From the NCBI GenBank assembly GCA_013397455.1, contig VYZB01000119.1:120821-184820 (forward strand): 64,000 nucleotides of DNA, given 5' to 3'. A model generated the notes under the pieces. It had not been told where the DNA came from. It saw nothing but the letters and a program-made list of their open reading frames with translations, and searched no databases. Position numbers and translations under genes: made by a program. Below are positions 36,715 through 46,714 of the stretch, one piece after another (position 1 is the stretch's first letter; each line of letters begins with the position of its first letter). This DNA comes from Crotophaga sulcirostris (lineage: Eukaryota; Chordata; Aves; Cuculiformes; Crotophagidae).

Positions 36715-39060
36715 AGTGAAGTGGATTTTGAGAGGTCATCCAAGTTCATCTGCAGCTTTAAAAGCATAATTTCTGATAAGTGTGAGTCTTGCATGTTCTT
36801 GAAAGCTTCCAAGGAGGTAGGCTCCACAGCCTCCCCAGGCGATCTCTTCCAGTGCTTAACTAGCCATGTTATTACCAAGTGTTTCCTAATGTTTAACCTA
36901 AATTTCCTGTGCTCCTGCTTAACCCAATACTTCTTGTTCTATCCACAGTGGATAAGGAAAGCTACTTGCTTCTTTCCTCTTTGTGTGCATATGTATTACA
37001 CAGCAGTCCCTCTCAGCCTTTTCTGCAGACTCCATGAGAAGATTCTATCCCATTCTTGCAGCTTGTGTTTCCTAGACCTTTGGCTACTCTCAGTACTCTC
37101 TGCTAGACCTTTCTGTTTGGTGCCTTTTTTTTGAGGCTAAAGTGTGTTGCCCCAAACTGGATACTCTGCTCCAGCTACCAAAACTGTGCTGCATTCTAAG
37201 CAAACATAGGGCCCGTGTGGCCCTTCTCAGTTTGACTGTATGCAGGAAGTAAGTCACTCTGTTCTAACAAACAAGACTGCAGTAGAAGTATTTCACAGAA
37301 GAAAATCCAGGGCAGATGCCTGCAGAAATATACTTAACATCCTTCTAGTTTGACAGAGAATTTTGTAGGTGGAGGGAGACCATATTTTTCCTAGCTCACT
37401 TATGACCATGAGGAGGCTGATACTGGAAAGCTTTAATAAAGTTGAGATTTATCTACTGCTTCTCCCCTGTTCCCACTGAAGGAAATTAAATTGGTTTAAC
37501 AAATCTGTGTTTTTGACAAAGCCATGCTAGCTGTTACTCATCTCCTTGTTATTTCCTGAGTGGTTACAAATAATTTGATTGTTTCCGTATTTTTCCAAAA
37601 ACTGACCTTCACTCGCTGCTCTTTAATTCCCTGTTACAATCTTTTCCCTCCCTGTAAGGAGATGTACAATGTGCCATTTTTCTGTCTTCTGGATATTCAA
37701 CCATCTTATATAAGCTCTCAAAGATAAAGTGCTAATGGCTCTGAGGTTCCTTCAGACAGTCCAATAGGATACCTTAGGAAAAATTGTATCTGCCCCAGCC
37801 AATTTCAAATACCTAATTTATCTAACTAGTATTTAATCTGTTCTTTCCTTGTTTTCACTTGTGATTCTACCCCTTTGTCACTAGTGCTGTTTCCTGCCTG
37901 ATCTCATTTGATCTTTTTAGTAAAGATTGCAGCAAAAAAGCTTTAAGCACTCAGCCCTTTCAGCATCACCTGTCAATACCTTTCCCTGTGTTGTTCAATA
38001 GCAGGCCAACGCTTTTTTTCTCATCTTCCTCTTATTATAAAGTATGTTTGCAACGTGTTTTCTTTTTATCCTTTCTGCACCAAAGTGTTCCCTGTTTTCT
38101 CTTGACCTTCCTGATTTGGGCCCTACACTCCTCTCTCTCTCTCCTTTTGTCGTGGTCTTCAGTAATCTGACCTAGGTTCAACTTTCTACACATTTCTGGT
38201 CAACAAGGAGTTCATGATTTAGCTAAGGTGGTTTCTTACAACACTTCTAACAGTTTTGCTGCTTTGGGATAATTTTAACTTGTGCCCTTAATAGAACTAT
38301 TTTAAGGAACTGTCAACTACTCTGAGCTTGTTCCCCAAGAGATCTTGCTTACCAGTTCTCTGAGTTCATTTAATCTGGCTTTCAAGTCTGTTGTTTGTAT
38401 TTTGCTGTTCTTTTTCTCTTCCAGGAGCAGTGAGTTTTCTCATTCTATGATAACTATCACTCAAATTGCCTTCTATTTTCATATTTCTAAATCTGTTTCC
38501 CCTGATTTTTAAAATCAAAAGTAAAGAGCCTTCCCTTCAGTTGCTTCTCCAGCCTTGGTAGTAAGACATTGGCAACAGGGGGTTTGTGTCCTGTGATACC
38601 CCATGTCCCAGCAGGTATCCCCATTAGCCTCCCTGCCATGTGCCTCCATCATCTTAAAGCCCAGTGCTCTGTATGTATGATTCACGTTGTTGCCCTCCAA
38701 AAGAAGTAGCTCTGTCCATCTGTTCTTTGTGGCTTTACTCTAGATACCCCCTACACCCCCCATCGTGACAGCACCTGTGTTCATTCCCTCTGTTATTATT
38801 AGCTAGAGATTTTCAATGGGTTCATCTCTTTCTAAGTTTTACAGTGTGGAGTGAATGTGTCTATGGACAGCAACTCATCCCTCTTCTCCCCGAGCAAACT
38901 GTATTATCTGTATTAATATTCTAGTCACGTGAATTATTCCAACTAGTTTCTCATGCCAATTAATTTGTAATTTTGAGCACATATTAAAACTTTCAAGTCC
39001 TCCTGTTTATTCCCCATATTTCTTGCATAAGTTTTTGTGATTATTTTTGTGATTGCACCC
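36715..39060 (-). mobile_element. CR1-family LINE, antisense, long decayed copy
   Basis: Read on the minus strand this is the downstream half of a CR1 LINE. The left end holds the 3' region in antisense: GAGGTCATCCAAGTTCATC, then TCCACAGCCTCCCCAGGCGA and TCTTCCAGTGCTTAAC. The 37400-38000 section is the antisense of the reverse-transcriptase core (AAAGCCATGCTAGCTGTTAC, GGAGATGTACAATGTGCC, CTCTCAAAGATAAAGTGCTA, AATGGCTCTGAGGTTCC). The 38340-38480 section matches the linker between endonuclease and RT (TTACCAGTTCTCTGAGTTC). The right end at about 38900-39060 matches more 5' ORF2 sequence (TATTAATATTCTAGTCACG, CCTCCTGTTTATTCCCCAT). ORF1 and most of the endonuclease are missing, and the stretch at 37200-37400 is shorter than expected, which implies an internal deletion. 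Confidence 0.8.
37400..39060 (-). pseudogene. CR1 ORF2 remnant (RT and upstream linker), heavily mutated
   Basis: In the minus direction the sequence runs from the endonuclease-RT linker through the N-terminal and central parts of CR1 reverse transcriptase. It stops before the catalytic region would be complete. No long open frame survives; the similarity is recognised at nucleotide level only. Multiple frameshifts and stops show that the copy is dead. It is much older than the sense CR1 at 3.9 kb, whose frame is intact. Confidence 0.7.
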
Positions 39061-39926
39061 AGCATGTATCAGGAGTAACCTCAGTGGGTCATGTTTTGCT
39101 GTTGTTTACATGAATGTCAATCCAAATTACTTTACTGACTGGCAAGAAGTTATTTCAGGTTTACTTGACTGAGGGTAAAGGAAGAATTTGGCCCATTGAA
39201 ATGAATTCTCTTTGAAATAAGTCTAGGCCAGGAGGATTAAGCATGTTTTTCTAATTGCTAGATATGTTATATTGTATGTAATCAGTGTAGTGGCAATAAA
39301 ATATGGTTGCCACACCTGGAACATTTCATCACCGAGCTTTTTTGATCCTATAATTGTCCTTCTCTTCTCACTGTGCTCACATTAATAAGATGCAGGCGTT
39401 TACATAATTGGGAAAATTAAAAATAAATAAATAAAAAGAGAGCGCTCTGGATTTGCATGCAAGCAGCCTGTACCATGTAGTTTATGCTATAGGAAAGCAG
39501 CAGAACGTGAGGTAGAAAAAGTCGGCTTTTGAGGTTTTATTACTTTTTGCTTTGTGATGACTGGCTCCAAGCCCACACATTTCTTGAATACACAATAGGG
39601 AGTTGGGCAAGACTGCAGAAATAAATTTTATTAACACACAATCACTGCAGCACCAGACAGAATAATCTCCTTTAGTCTCCTCTAGCTGGCAGAGTCCTCT
39701 TTGTACCAGGTCAAGTCAATTAGCAGTATAATGTACGACAGGTTTTATTTAAAAAGGGTTTAATTAAAGTTTTGTTACAAAGCTCATACAAACTAACAAT
39801 CTGTCTTTTAGGGATATGTATTATCTAGAAATTGATTTTAACTTAAACACTAATTTATAGACTGTCCCCTTTAATAAGTATAATTCCTTGGAAGATATTA
39901 AGGTCCTCCTGCCCCAAATAAATTCA
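39061..39926. other. AT-rich unique block, possible conserved non-coding DNA
   Basis: No gene recognised. The 39230-39480 section has an unusually clean run of unique AT-rich sequence with several homeobox-type cores and an ATTTGCAT octamer (about 39452-39459), and a (TAAA)n-like patch near 39420-39437. It could be a regulatory element, but nothing in the sequence proves this. Confidence 0.4.
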
Positions 39927-40027
39927 GGTCCTGATTCAGCAAAAGACATAATTACTAAGGACTTCAATGAGGCCACTCATGTACTAAAAGCTAAAGGTGT
40001 GCTTCAGCACCTTGCTGAATTGGGGCC
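39927..40027. repeat. Palindromic MITE-like repeat relic with terminal inverted repeats
   Basis: The ends GGTCCTGATTCAGCAA (39927-39942) and TTGCTGAATTGGGGCC (40012-40027) are inverted copies with about 13 of 16 positions paired. Inside are GGACTTCAATGAGGCCACTC and ATGTACTAAAAGCTAAAGGT, then GTGCTTCAGCACC. These match the arm of a palindromic repeat whose intact form reads out from TTGACTTCAATGGGAC through ACTCAC, GCTTAAAGTTAAGCA and GCTTAAGTG to GGGGCC. The left arm is internally deleted. It is probably a non-autonomous DNA transposon relic. Confidence 0.65.
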
Positions 40028-40085
40028 TTACTGTGCAACCACTGCCCTGATTACACACATTGTTCAATTCAGCCATGTCTTTACT

Positions 40086-40141
40086 GAGAAGATGCCAGGA
40101 CTAGTGAAAGAATATTCTTTCACTAATCCTGGCATCTTCTC
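40086..40141. repeat. 56-bp near-perfect palindrome
   Basis: The left half starts GAGAAGATGCCAGGACTAG and the right half ends CTAATCCTGGCATCTTCTC. The halves are reverse complements over all 28 positions except one (C at 40101 opposite A at 40126). The centre is GAATATTC, so there is no spacer. As DNA it could form a cruciform, and as RNA a hairpin of about 25 bp. In a minus-strand transcript the only imperfect pair becomes a G-U wobble. Immediate flanks do not extend the symmetry and show no obvious target-site duplication. It could be a young palindromic insertion, a hairpin RNA gene, a fold-back repair product, or an assembly artefact. Confidence 0.95.
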
Positions 40142-41580
40142 CATTCTTAGAAATAAATACAATGATTTACCTCTGTTACCAGCGTATATATCTTTCAAAA
40201 AAAATATTGAACCTACTAATACTTTTCTTTTCTCTCCACAAGAGAGCAAAGGCTACCTCCCCAGCAGAAGTAGCTAAGCATAGCTGCATTAACTTAGTTG
40301 GAGCTATGTCAGTTTGTGCCAATTGAGCATCGCACCCCAAAAGTTTATTTAAGTAGATTTTCTTAACGAAAACTTGCTATATTATTCTACTGATTGCTAC
40401 CTACAAACTTTTACCTTATTCTAATCCCTATAGAATAATAATACCCCCAAAAGCTGAAGAATATATCACATTTCAGGTAACTTATAATTCATCACTGTGA
40501 CTTTTTTTTAACTCACAAGCTATATAATTTAGAGTAAGGAATGAGTGGATAGAAAGGATTTCTGTGTAGAGAAGAGAAGCGAGAAGAGAGGGGGAAATAA
40601 CTGAATTCAGAAAACCTGTAGAAAGGAATAGAGAAAATCTTGAAGAGAGAAACAAATTCTGTGGGACAAGTCCTACACTGATAGATATTGTCACAGATCC
40701 CCTGATTTCAACAAGGTGTCCAACACTGTGAGCTGCTCAGGCTATTTCATCTTGATGGCCATACTTGTTTCAGCATAGCTGTTGGGTGGGGATGCCTGGC
40801 GCTAATATACATCACAGGCTGCCTGCTAGCTAGAAGAACAGGCTTGCTCATTTAAAATTGAATCAGGCTTTGAGCTTATGTTTGCAATAGAGAAACGTAA
40901 AAAAATGACACAGTTTGCAAAAAAAAAAATCTTAAGCAATCTGGTAGATTCACAAACCAAACTCTTCAAGATTTGTCCAGGATTACTACCTAGTCATGTC
41001 GTAAGTTAAATGCATGTTGGCCTTAGCACGTTTTACAAAATCCAAAAGTGTCTATGGTTTGTTCTGCGAGCCCTAGCACGGGGTGTGGGGTTCTGCTGGA
41101 ATAACCATCAGGCTCAGGTGTGTTGGGAGGCACAAGGCATAGCCTGTGCTCCTTACAGAGGTTACGAGGCTGAGGGAGGTCTGCAATGAAACAGAAATAC
41201 TTTCACTGATTGGATTTCTTGTTGGCCAGTCAAGAAGCATGGGGTATTTTTACTTGCCATTTTACAAGTGTAACTCTATGTGTGACCACGTCGTTCACGC
41301 CATACGGGATTAGGGGAGAGAGAAGTATTTAAGGACTCAAGAGCTACTTCCCTGTCTCTTTGTATTTACACACACGAGTGTGTGCCAGAAGTGGGGGCGT
41401 GAATGTGTGCAAACCCTTATGAGTGTGAACCATGATGAAAGGTGGAGGCTGATGGCATGTGGCAGTGAGAGAGGCAGGGTGCCAGGGCTTTGCTGCTGGG
41501 CAAGGTACCGCCTGATGGTCCGAGATACTGAACACTGGCCAGTGCCAGGTGACTAAGCTTTCAGGTACATCACTAATGTT
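40142..41580. other. Non-coding block
   Basis: No gene recognised. A stretch of nine A lies at about 40920-40929. A phrase at about 40706-40735 (GATTTCAACAAGGTGTCC, then AACACTGTGAGC) faintly recalls the LDFSKAFDTVSH coding motif of CR1 RT, but the match is too short to call. Confidence 0.5.
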
Positions 41581-41662
41581 AAGGTCCCACAGCCTTCACA
41601 AAGACCACTTGCAGGTTTAAAGTTAAGCATATTTTTAAAAGCACGATTGGGTTTGGGGTCAA
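41581..41662. repeat. Relic of the ancient palindromic repeat
   Basis: AAGGTCCCACAGCCTTCACAAAG is followed by ACCACTTGCAGGTTTAAAG, TTAAGCATATTTTTAAAAGCA and TTGGGTTTGGGGTC. This parallels the arm GTCCCATTGACTTCAATGGGAC-TACTCA-GCTTAAAGTTAAGCA-GCTTAAGTG-TTG-GGGGCC described for 39927-40027. Confidence 0.55.
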
Positions 41663-43397
41663 ATTGATGAGCATTTTAAGAGTTCAAGCCCAGAACTGTA
41701 AAGCAGAATAAACCCAGCCCTCCATGTGCAACAGCCTAATGTGTAACCTGCTCTTTCATCCACCCTTTCCTTCCCTCCCCTCCAGAAACAGTCTCACCCA
41801 TTTTTACTGTACTGTAATGGAAAACAGGAACCAGAATGAACTTGGGCCTCATTTACCAATTTTTTGGGTGTCCAAATAGTCCCACAGAGCTTCTCACCAA
41901 GTGATTTTGCTTCTGTCAAAGTAGGCATGTGGGATAAAATACAAATAACATTAATCCTAAAAGACAAAGTGTAACAGAAGAAAGAGTTGCAATGAGAATT
42001 AAAATATCTGCAAATGAATTTTGCTAGCATCCACCGTCCTCTTAACATTTGGAGTGATCTTCCTCTGGAAAAAAATAAATTAAGGTCAACACACAAACTT
42101 CCTCTGCTTCCTGGAATTCTTGCATATTTTCACTATGATAACATGATTTGTGTGTGTGTAAATGCAAGGGGAGAGGCAGCCGAAAGCTGGCCCAGAGCCC
42201 CCTCCCCCTCCAGCCCTGGGAGAATGCCTGAAGCATGAGCTCAGCTGTTCAGGCTCCGCGCATGGTGTCATACACTTCCACAAGCAAATTCACAGTGACA
42301 TTAAGAAAAGAAGATCTGGGGCCCTAGTCTCTAAAGTGTTCACAGTGTCCACGAGACAGCTCCTACATAAAGGGCTGTTTATTTGTTGAATTATCGAATT
42401 GTTACCCATGGAGGAGGCTGGAAATATCTGAGCAGTCCTGGGGTTTTCTTTGGTACGTTCACAAAAATGTGTTTTCTTCTGTGTTGGTTTTCTCTGACAG
42501 AAACCCAGGTCTTTGCATTTCTGATTCTCCCCCCTTCTCCCTCATATATAAATACCCTTGGAAAAACAGAGAGCTCACAATTAGCTGTTAATTAAGTCCT
42601 TTACAGGTTTAAAATAAATAGTTGATGAAAGCTTAGGAAGAGGATCTCAGCACAAAGCATGTCTGTACGACATGGTGTGCTTCTGAGGAACAGAATTTAA
42701 ATGATTTGCATATGGCCACCTAAATATTTAATGGTTTTGCAGTTTAGGAAAGCAGGCTTAAAACTATGCTATGCAGTCTATGATCTTATCTGGCTCTGCT
42801 GGCTCTGTTGGGTCAAACGTGCTGTTATTTTTAGGGCCTGATCCTGGAATTTCAGAAGCTGTCGGAGCACCCAGCAGCACTTTAAACCGAGACTCGTCTT
42901 TGGTGTTTTATCTGCACGCAGCTGAGGCTGGTACATGTTCAGGTTTCTAAGGCTGCAAGAGTGTTTGAGACTCCTTAAGCCCAAACCTGACAATGTTGTT
43001 CCTTTCACAAAGCAGTTTCACACTAGCATGTAACAGTTCTCAAGCTGCCTTACAGCCCCTTCTTTCTTTTCCCCGTCCCCATCCCCCAGCCGTGGCTGGC
43101 TATGTGCTTGCTCCCAAACTCAGCTAAGCATTTCGTGAGTGTGCAGGGCTGAATGCACATTCACAGGAAACAAAACCGTGAGATACTTTCAAAAATGCAG
43201 ACACACAAAACACTTCTAGACAGCTACAGGCAGGTGCAGAGTTTACGCTTCAGCTGACTGTCCGGTTTTAAAGCGCAGGACAGAGGCAATCTGATGAGAC
43301 TGCTCTCGAAGGCCACAGTGAAATATTAACTGAACGGAAAAGTTAAATAAAAAGAAGCAGCTTTTCCCAGCGGAATTGTAGCATTCTCTCCTCTTCG
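41663..43397. other. Non-coding block
   Basis: No gene recognised. The 42165-42260 section is modestly GC-rich (AGCCGAAAGCTGGCCCAGAG and a run of CCCCTCC), with both strands open for 65-75 codons and no recognisable protein. An ATTTGCAT octamer lies near 42703. Confidence 0.5.
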
Positions 43398-43429
43398 CAT
43401 TCTTTTGAGCTCATTCATTCTTTTGAGCT
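43398..43429. repeat. Short direct repeat CATTCTTTTGAGCT
   Basis: Two exact 14-base copies (43398-43411 and 43416-43429) are separated by four bases. The second lies about 130 bp before the larger tandem duplication at 43562. Confidence 0.9.
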
Positions 43430-43561
43430 GCAATAACAAGTCAGCTATTTGTATATGGTGAGACTTGTAATGGAGAAAAGAGATAAATTCACTCAGAAGC
43501 AAAAATCCTGTCTTGCTGCACTTTTTCCAGTGGTGGCTAAGCTTCTTTCCCAGCCACAGAT

Positions 43562-43661
43562 AGATTTCTTCCCAATTCCACTTCTAGACATCCAAACTTT
43601 TTGGCACAGACAGATTTCTTCCCAATTCCACTTCTAGACATCCAAACTTTTTGGCACAGAC
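43562..43661. repeat. Exact 50-bp tandem duplication
   Basis: A 50-base unit beginning AGATTTCTTCCCAATTCC and ending TTTTTGGCACAGAC occurs at 43562-43611 and 43612-43661 with no differences. Perfect identity means the duplication is recent, is kept uniform by conversion, or is an assembly artefact. It codes for nothing recognisable. Confidence 0.97.
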
Positions 43662-46641
43662 ACCTGGTCCCTGTGATTCAGAGATCAGTTCTTCCATCAC
43701 ACACATGTACCCTCGTAACCAGCATTTTTAAAGCCCTCACTCCAAATACTCCATCAACTAAACACTGGACCCAAGGAGTCTGATAGCTGTGGGGATTCTT
43801 AATATTATGCAGAGTAAGGTTTTACTGGCCCAAAATTTTCCTGGTTATCCAAAATTCCTTTTGATACCAATTCCAGGTTCTTGAAAGCCTCTCAGATATA
43901 TGGATCGCTCCATTCATCATTTAGCTGCAGCCTTGTCTGGACAGCAAGACAGCAACCTTTAAAGAGGAACACTTCACCACCATTAAGCAACTAATATTTT
44001 ATGTATTTGTATCGTAGTTGTCTCCAAAGCCAACCTTGGCAAGTGTCTCGGGGTTTCTCTGGAGAGTCGTTTTGACTGTTTAAACTGCTGTTCTGTTAAA
44101 GGTGTTCAAGGGTTGTTTCCCTGATCCTTCTTCATTAGAGGTAATTGAATAGTTTAGAAGTCCGATCATGGTTTGGCTGAGTTTTACAGTAAACAACCCA
44201 CTGATTGTATAATTGTTCACAAGATACAGAGGCACAGAAAGATAAGTTTATCATAATTTTCTAGCACTTAGAACATCTTCAAAGTGCTTGGCAGGCCACT
44301 AATTATGTTTTTATAAACAGCTGTGCATTCAGATCTTGCCAATATGCAGAAAGATTCCTGTAGCCCGTGATTTCAGTTTCTCTACAACTTCACTGGTGAC
44401 TTGGGCAACAACATTCTTTGCACAGGCTCCTTACTTGGAGAAAAAAAAAATCCCTCCAGTTGCTTTGCAAGGAGGTTCTATGAAATCCCAGGTGCTGGCC
44501 CCTTTCTGAAGGCTTCTGAGCAGCTCCATGCTCTTTCTGTGCTAAGAAATTTCCTTTCACCACCCCCAGCGAGACAGAGTTTACCTTCTGCCTGAGGCAG
44601 AGCTGCAGCCCAGCCATGCCAGTTATGAAAGATGCCTCCCAAACGTGTATTCCTGGTTTCCAGAGTCACTCTGAGGTGCTACCACACCCATCTTTAGAGT
44701 GGCTAAAAGTTACCAAGAGGCAAAGTGGTCACAGGCAGTCACATACCATGGTGATGAGCATAACCTGAATTGCTAGCTAGATGGTCAGGGACACTTGGAT
44801 TCTCAACCCAAAATCCCTTACTGACGAAGCAAAATATCTTTTTTTATTTTCTATACTGAAAATATGTGAGTCAGTTGCTGTTTGGCTCTTCTTGCATTAC
44901 TGGGACATATCATGTCTTGCTTCCTTCTCATGCATTGCGCCCGAAGTTGCGCTTGCCTGTTTCCCCCGCTCCTTCAGACTGCATGGGCAGTGCCAGCATG
45001 GGGTGGAGGCAGCCAGAGGATCAGTTGACCAAGTTGTACAGACAGGTTTAAAACGGCTGTAGAACAGGGAGCATTAACACTGACAATGTGAAATATCATT
45101 TTCAGAGTCAGAAGAACTTTCTGGAAAGAAATGTGATAACTGAACATTGTGCCCACTGTGTCTGTATCGCAGCTAAACTGGCATCATCTCTGTGTCAGAG
45201 GTGAGCTCCGACTGAGAAAACTGCTCTTAGCTCCATGCTGCTCCATTTCATTATCATGGACTTCAGTTCATCTGTCTTGAAAATGCTTTCCCATAGTCCC
45301 TACAGAAACTGTGGTATGTGCTCATACTAGCATCTTACAAAAAGCCTTCAAAATAGTGTGAATCCTGGTGAATTTTGAATGTGTGATTGCTTTCATCCTA
45401 GGATTGCTGACTCCCCAAAGGCCTCAGAACCATTTTGCCAGAAATTGTATCAAGATCTGTGGTTAAGTGTCCAGAGAGCAATGCATCTAGAGCAGAGTGA
45501 CATCACTGCTGCATACAGGGAAGGGAGTACAACGATTTGGCTAGCAGGCTAGGGTTAGGGCCACCTGTGCTATACCAAATTCATCCAATTAAACAATGTT
45601 ACTTAGTGGTAGTTCTTTTTTCTAAAATAGTCATAGCTGGTCTTCCCTGTCTAAAAATGGAAGAATGCCACCAGCTTCAAAAGTGATGTGAGGGACTGAT
45701 TAAGGAATATTTGTTTGAGTTAGAAAAGAATGAAGTCCTACATATATGTTAATACATCCTCACTAATACAGAATGGCTTTTTGTTGTTCTCCTCTGTTTG
45801 GAACGTGAACAATTTATAGTCTGCTGCTGCATCTAATTAGTGGATCTGATCCTTAAATTGAAGCAGTAGAGGCTTGTGATTTCTAAGTCCAACATGTCCA
45901 TGCTCTATCATTGAAAAAATGGCTTCATCAAAGACTGAAGTCATGGAGTATTATGATATCTAAATGCCAAAGCTGGACACAGCCACAAAATAAAGGCATG
46001 ATCTTAAGCAGTTGCATGGCTGTGTGTTGGTTCAGATTCACAACACAGAACAAAGGTAAACTGCATTCAACATAAAGATGTGGGAAGAACTTGGCCTTGT
46101 ATAGCTCCTTCCTTGGTCCTAGCCAAGATAAAAATACAGCAGGACTACCAGCATCTAGGAAACTAGCATATGGTGCTACTGCAGAATGTAATACTAATAT
46201 ATCATAGAAAAACATTATTTTCTCCTTTTTTTCTGCAGTTCCTCATTAATCTAGATGCCATTCATTCTCTGCCTGGATTTTTCCCGCATTTTTCCCATGA
46301 AAAGAGAGGATATGCTTGAATTAATTTAATTGCCAAATGTTTTGTTCAAATAGCTGTGGCAGAAATAACTTTTAGAAACCAGGTTAAATAGCCCTCTTCA
46401 CTGCAGCAGTTAACACTTATTGTGGCTGTCAGCCCCTCTGCATTGATTCAGGATCATACTGCTATTAGTGTTGAAGTGGCTCGGGAAGTTTTCTCTCTCT
46501 CCTTTCTTTTTCCTGCAAGAACAAGATGTAACCTTAATCTGGGAATAAATTGTTTTCAAATACTTTAGGAAGAGCCAGAGCGCTCAAAAGAAATTTAGAG
46601 GTTCATTTCCAAGACAGATGAAAATCATTGTTGAATGAGCA
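43662..46641. other. Non-coding block
   Basis: No gene recognised. Weak MIR-like phrases occur around 44223-44290 (CAGAGGCACAGAAAGATAAG, ACATCTTCAAAGTGCTTGG), but their order does not match a single copy. An 11-base telomere-like string TAGGGTTAGGG (45550-45560) is probably chance. Confidence 0.5.
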
Positions 46642-46714
46642 GGCCTGATTCTTCAGTGGTGTAAATCCCCGTGCTTCCATGGGGCTATATGGTTTACATG
46701 AAGTAGGCATCAGC
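46642..46714. repeat. Relic of a second palindromic repeat type
   Basis: GGCCTGATTCTTCAGTGGTG is followed by TAAATC, CTTCCATGGGGCTATATGG and TTTACATGAAG. This fits a palindrome of the form GGCC-GATTCTCAG-TGGTGTAAATC...CTCCATTGA-TTCAATGGAG...GATTTACACCA-CTGA-GATC-GGCC. The arms TGTAAATC and GGTTTACA still pair in part. Confidence 0.55.

Noticed and set aside
36721..37134. Plus-strand open frame of 137 codons
   Set aside because: It lies antisense to the 3' region of a CR1 element and is a shadow of the repeat.
39888..40277. Plus-strand open frame of 129 codons with a repeated peptide-like part
   Set aside because: It is made of a palindromic repeat relic followed by the 56-bp palindrome. The apparent repetition on both strands is a consequence of the palindrome, not of a protein.
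40706..40735. Phrase resembling the LDFSKAFDTVSH coding motif of CR1 RT
   Set aside because: Similarity is limited to about 30 bases with several mismatches and no supporting CR1 sequence on either side.
45550..45560. Telomere-like string TAGGGTTAGGG
   Set aside because: Less than two full TTAGGG units and no further units nearby; compatible with chance.
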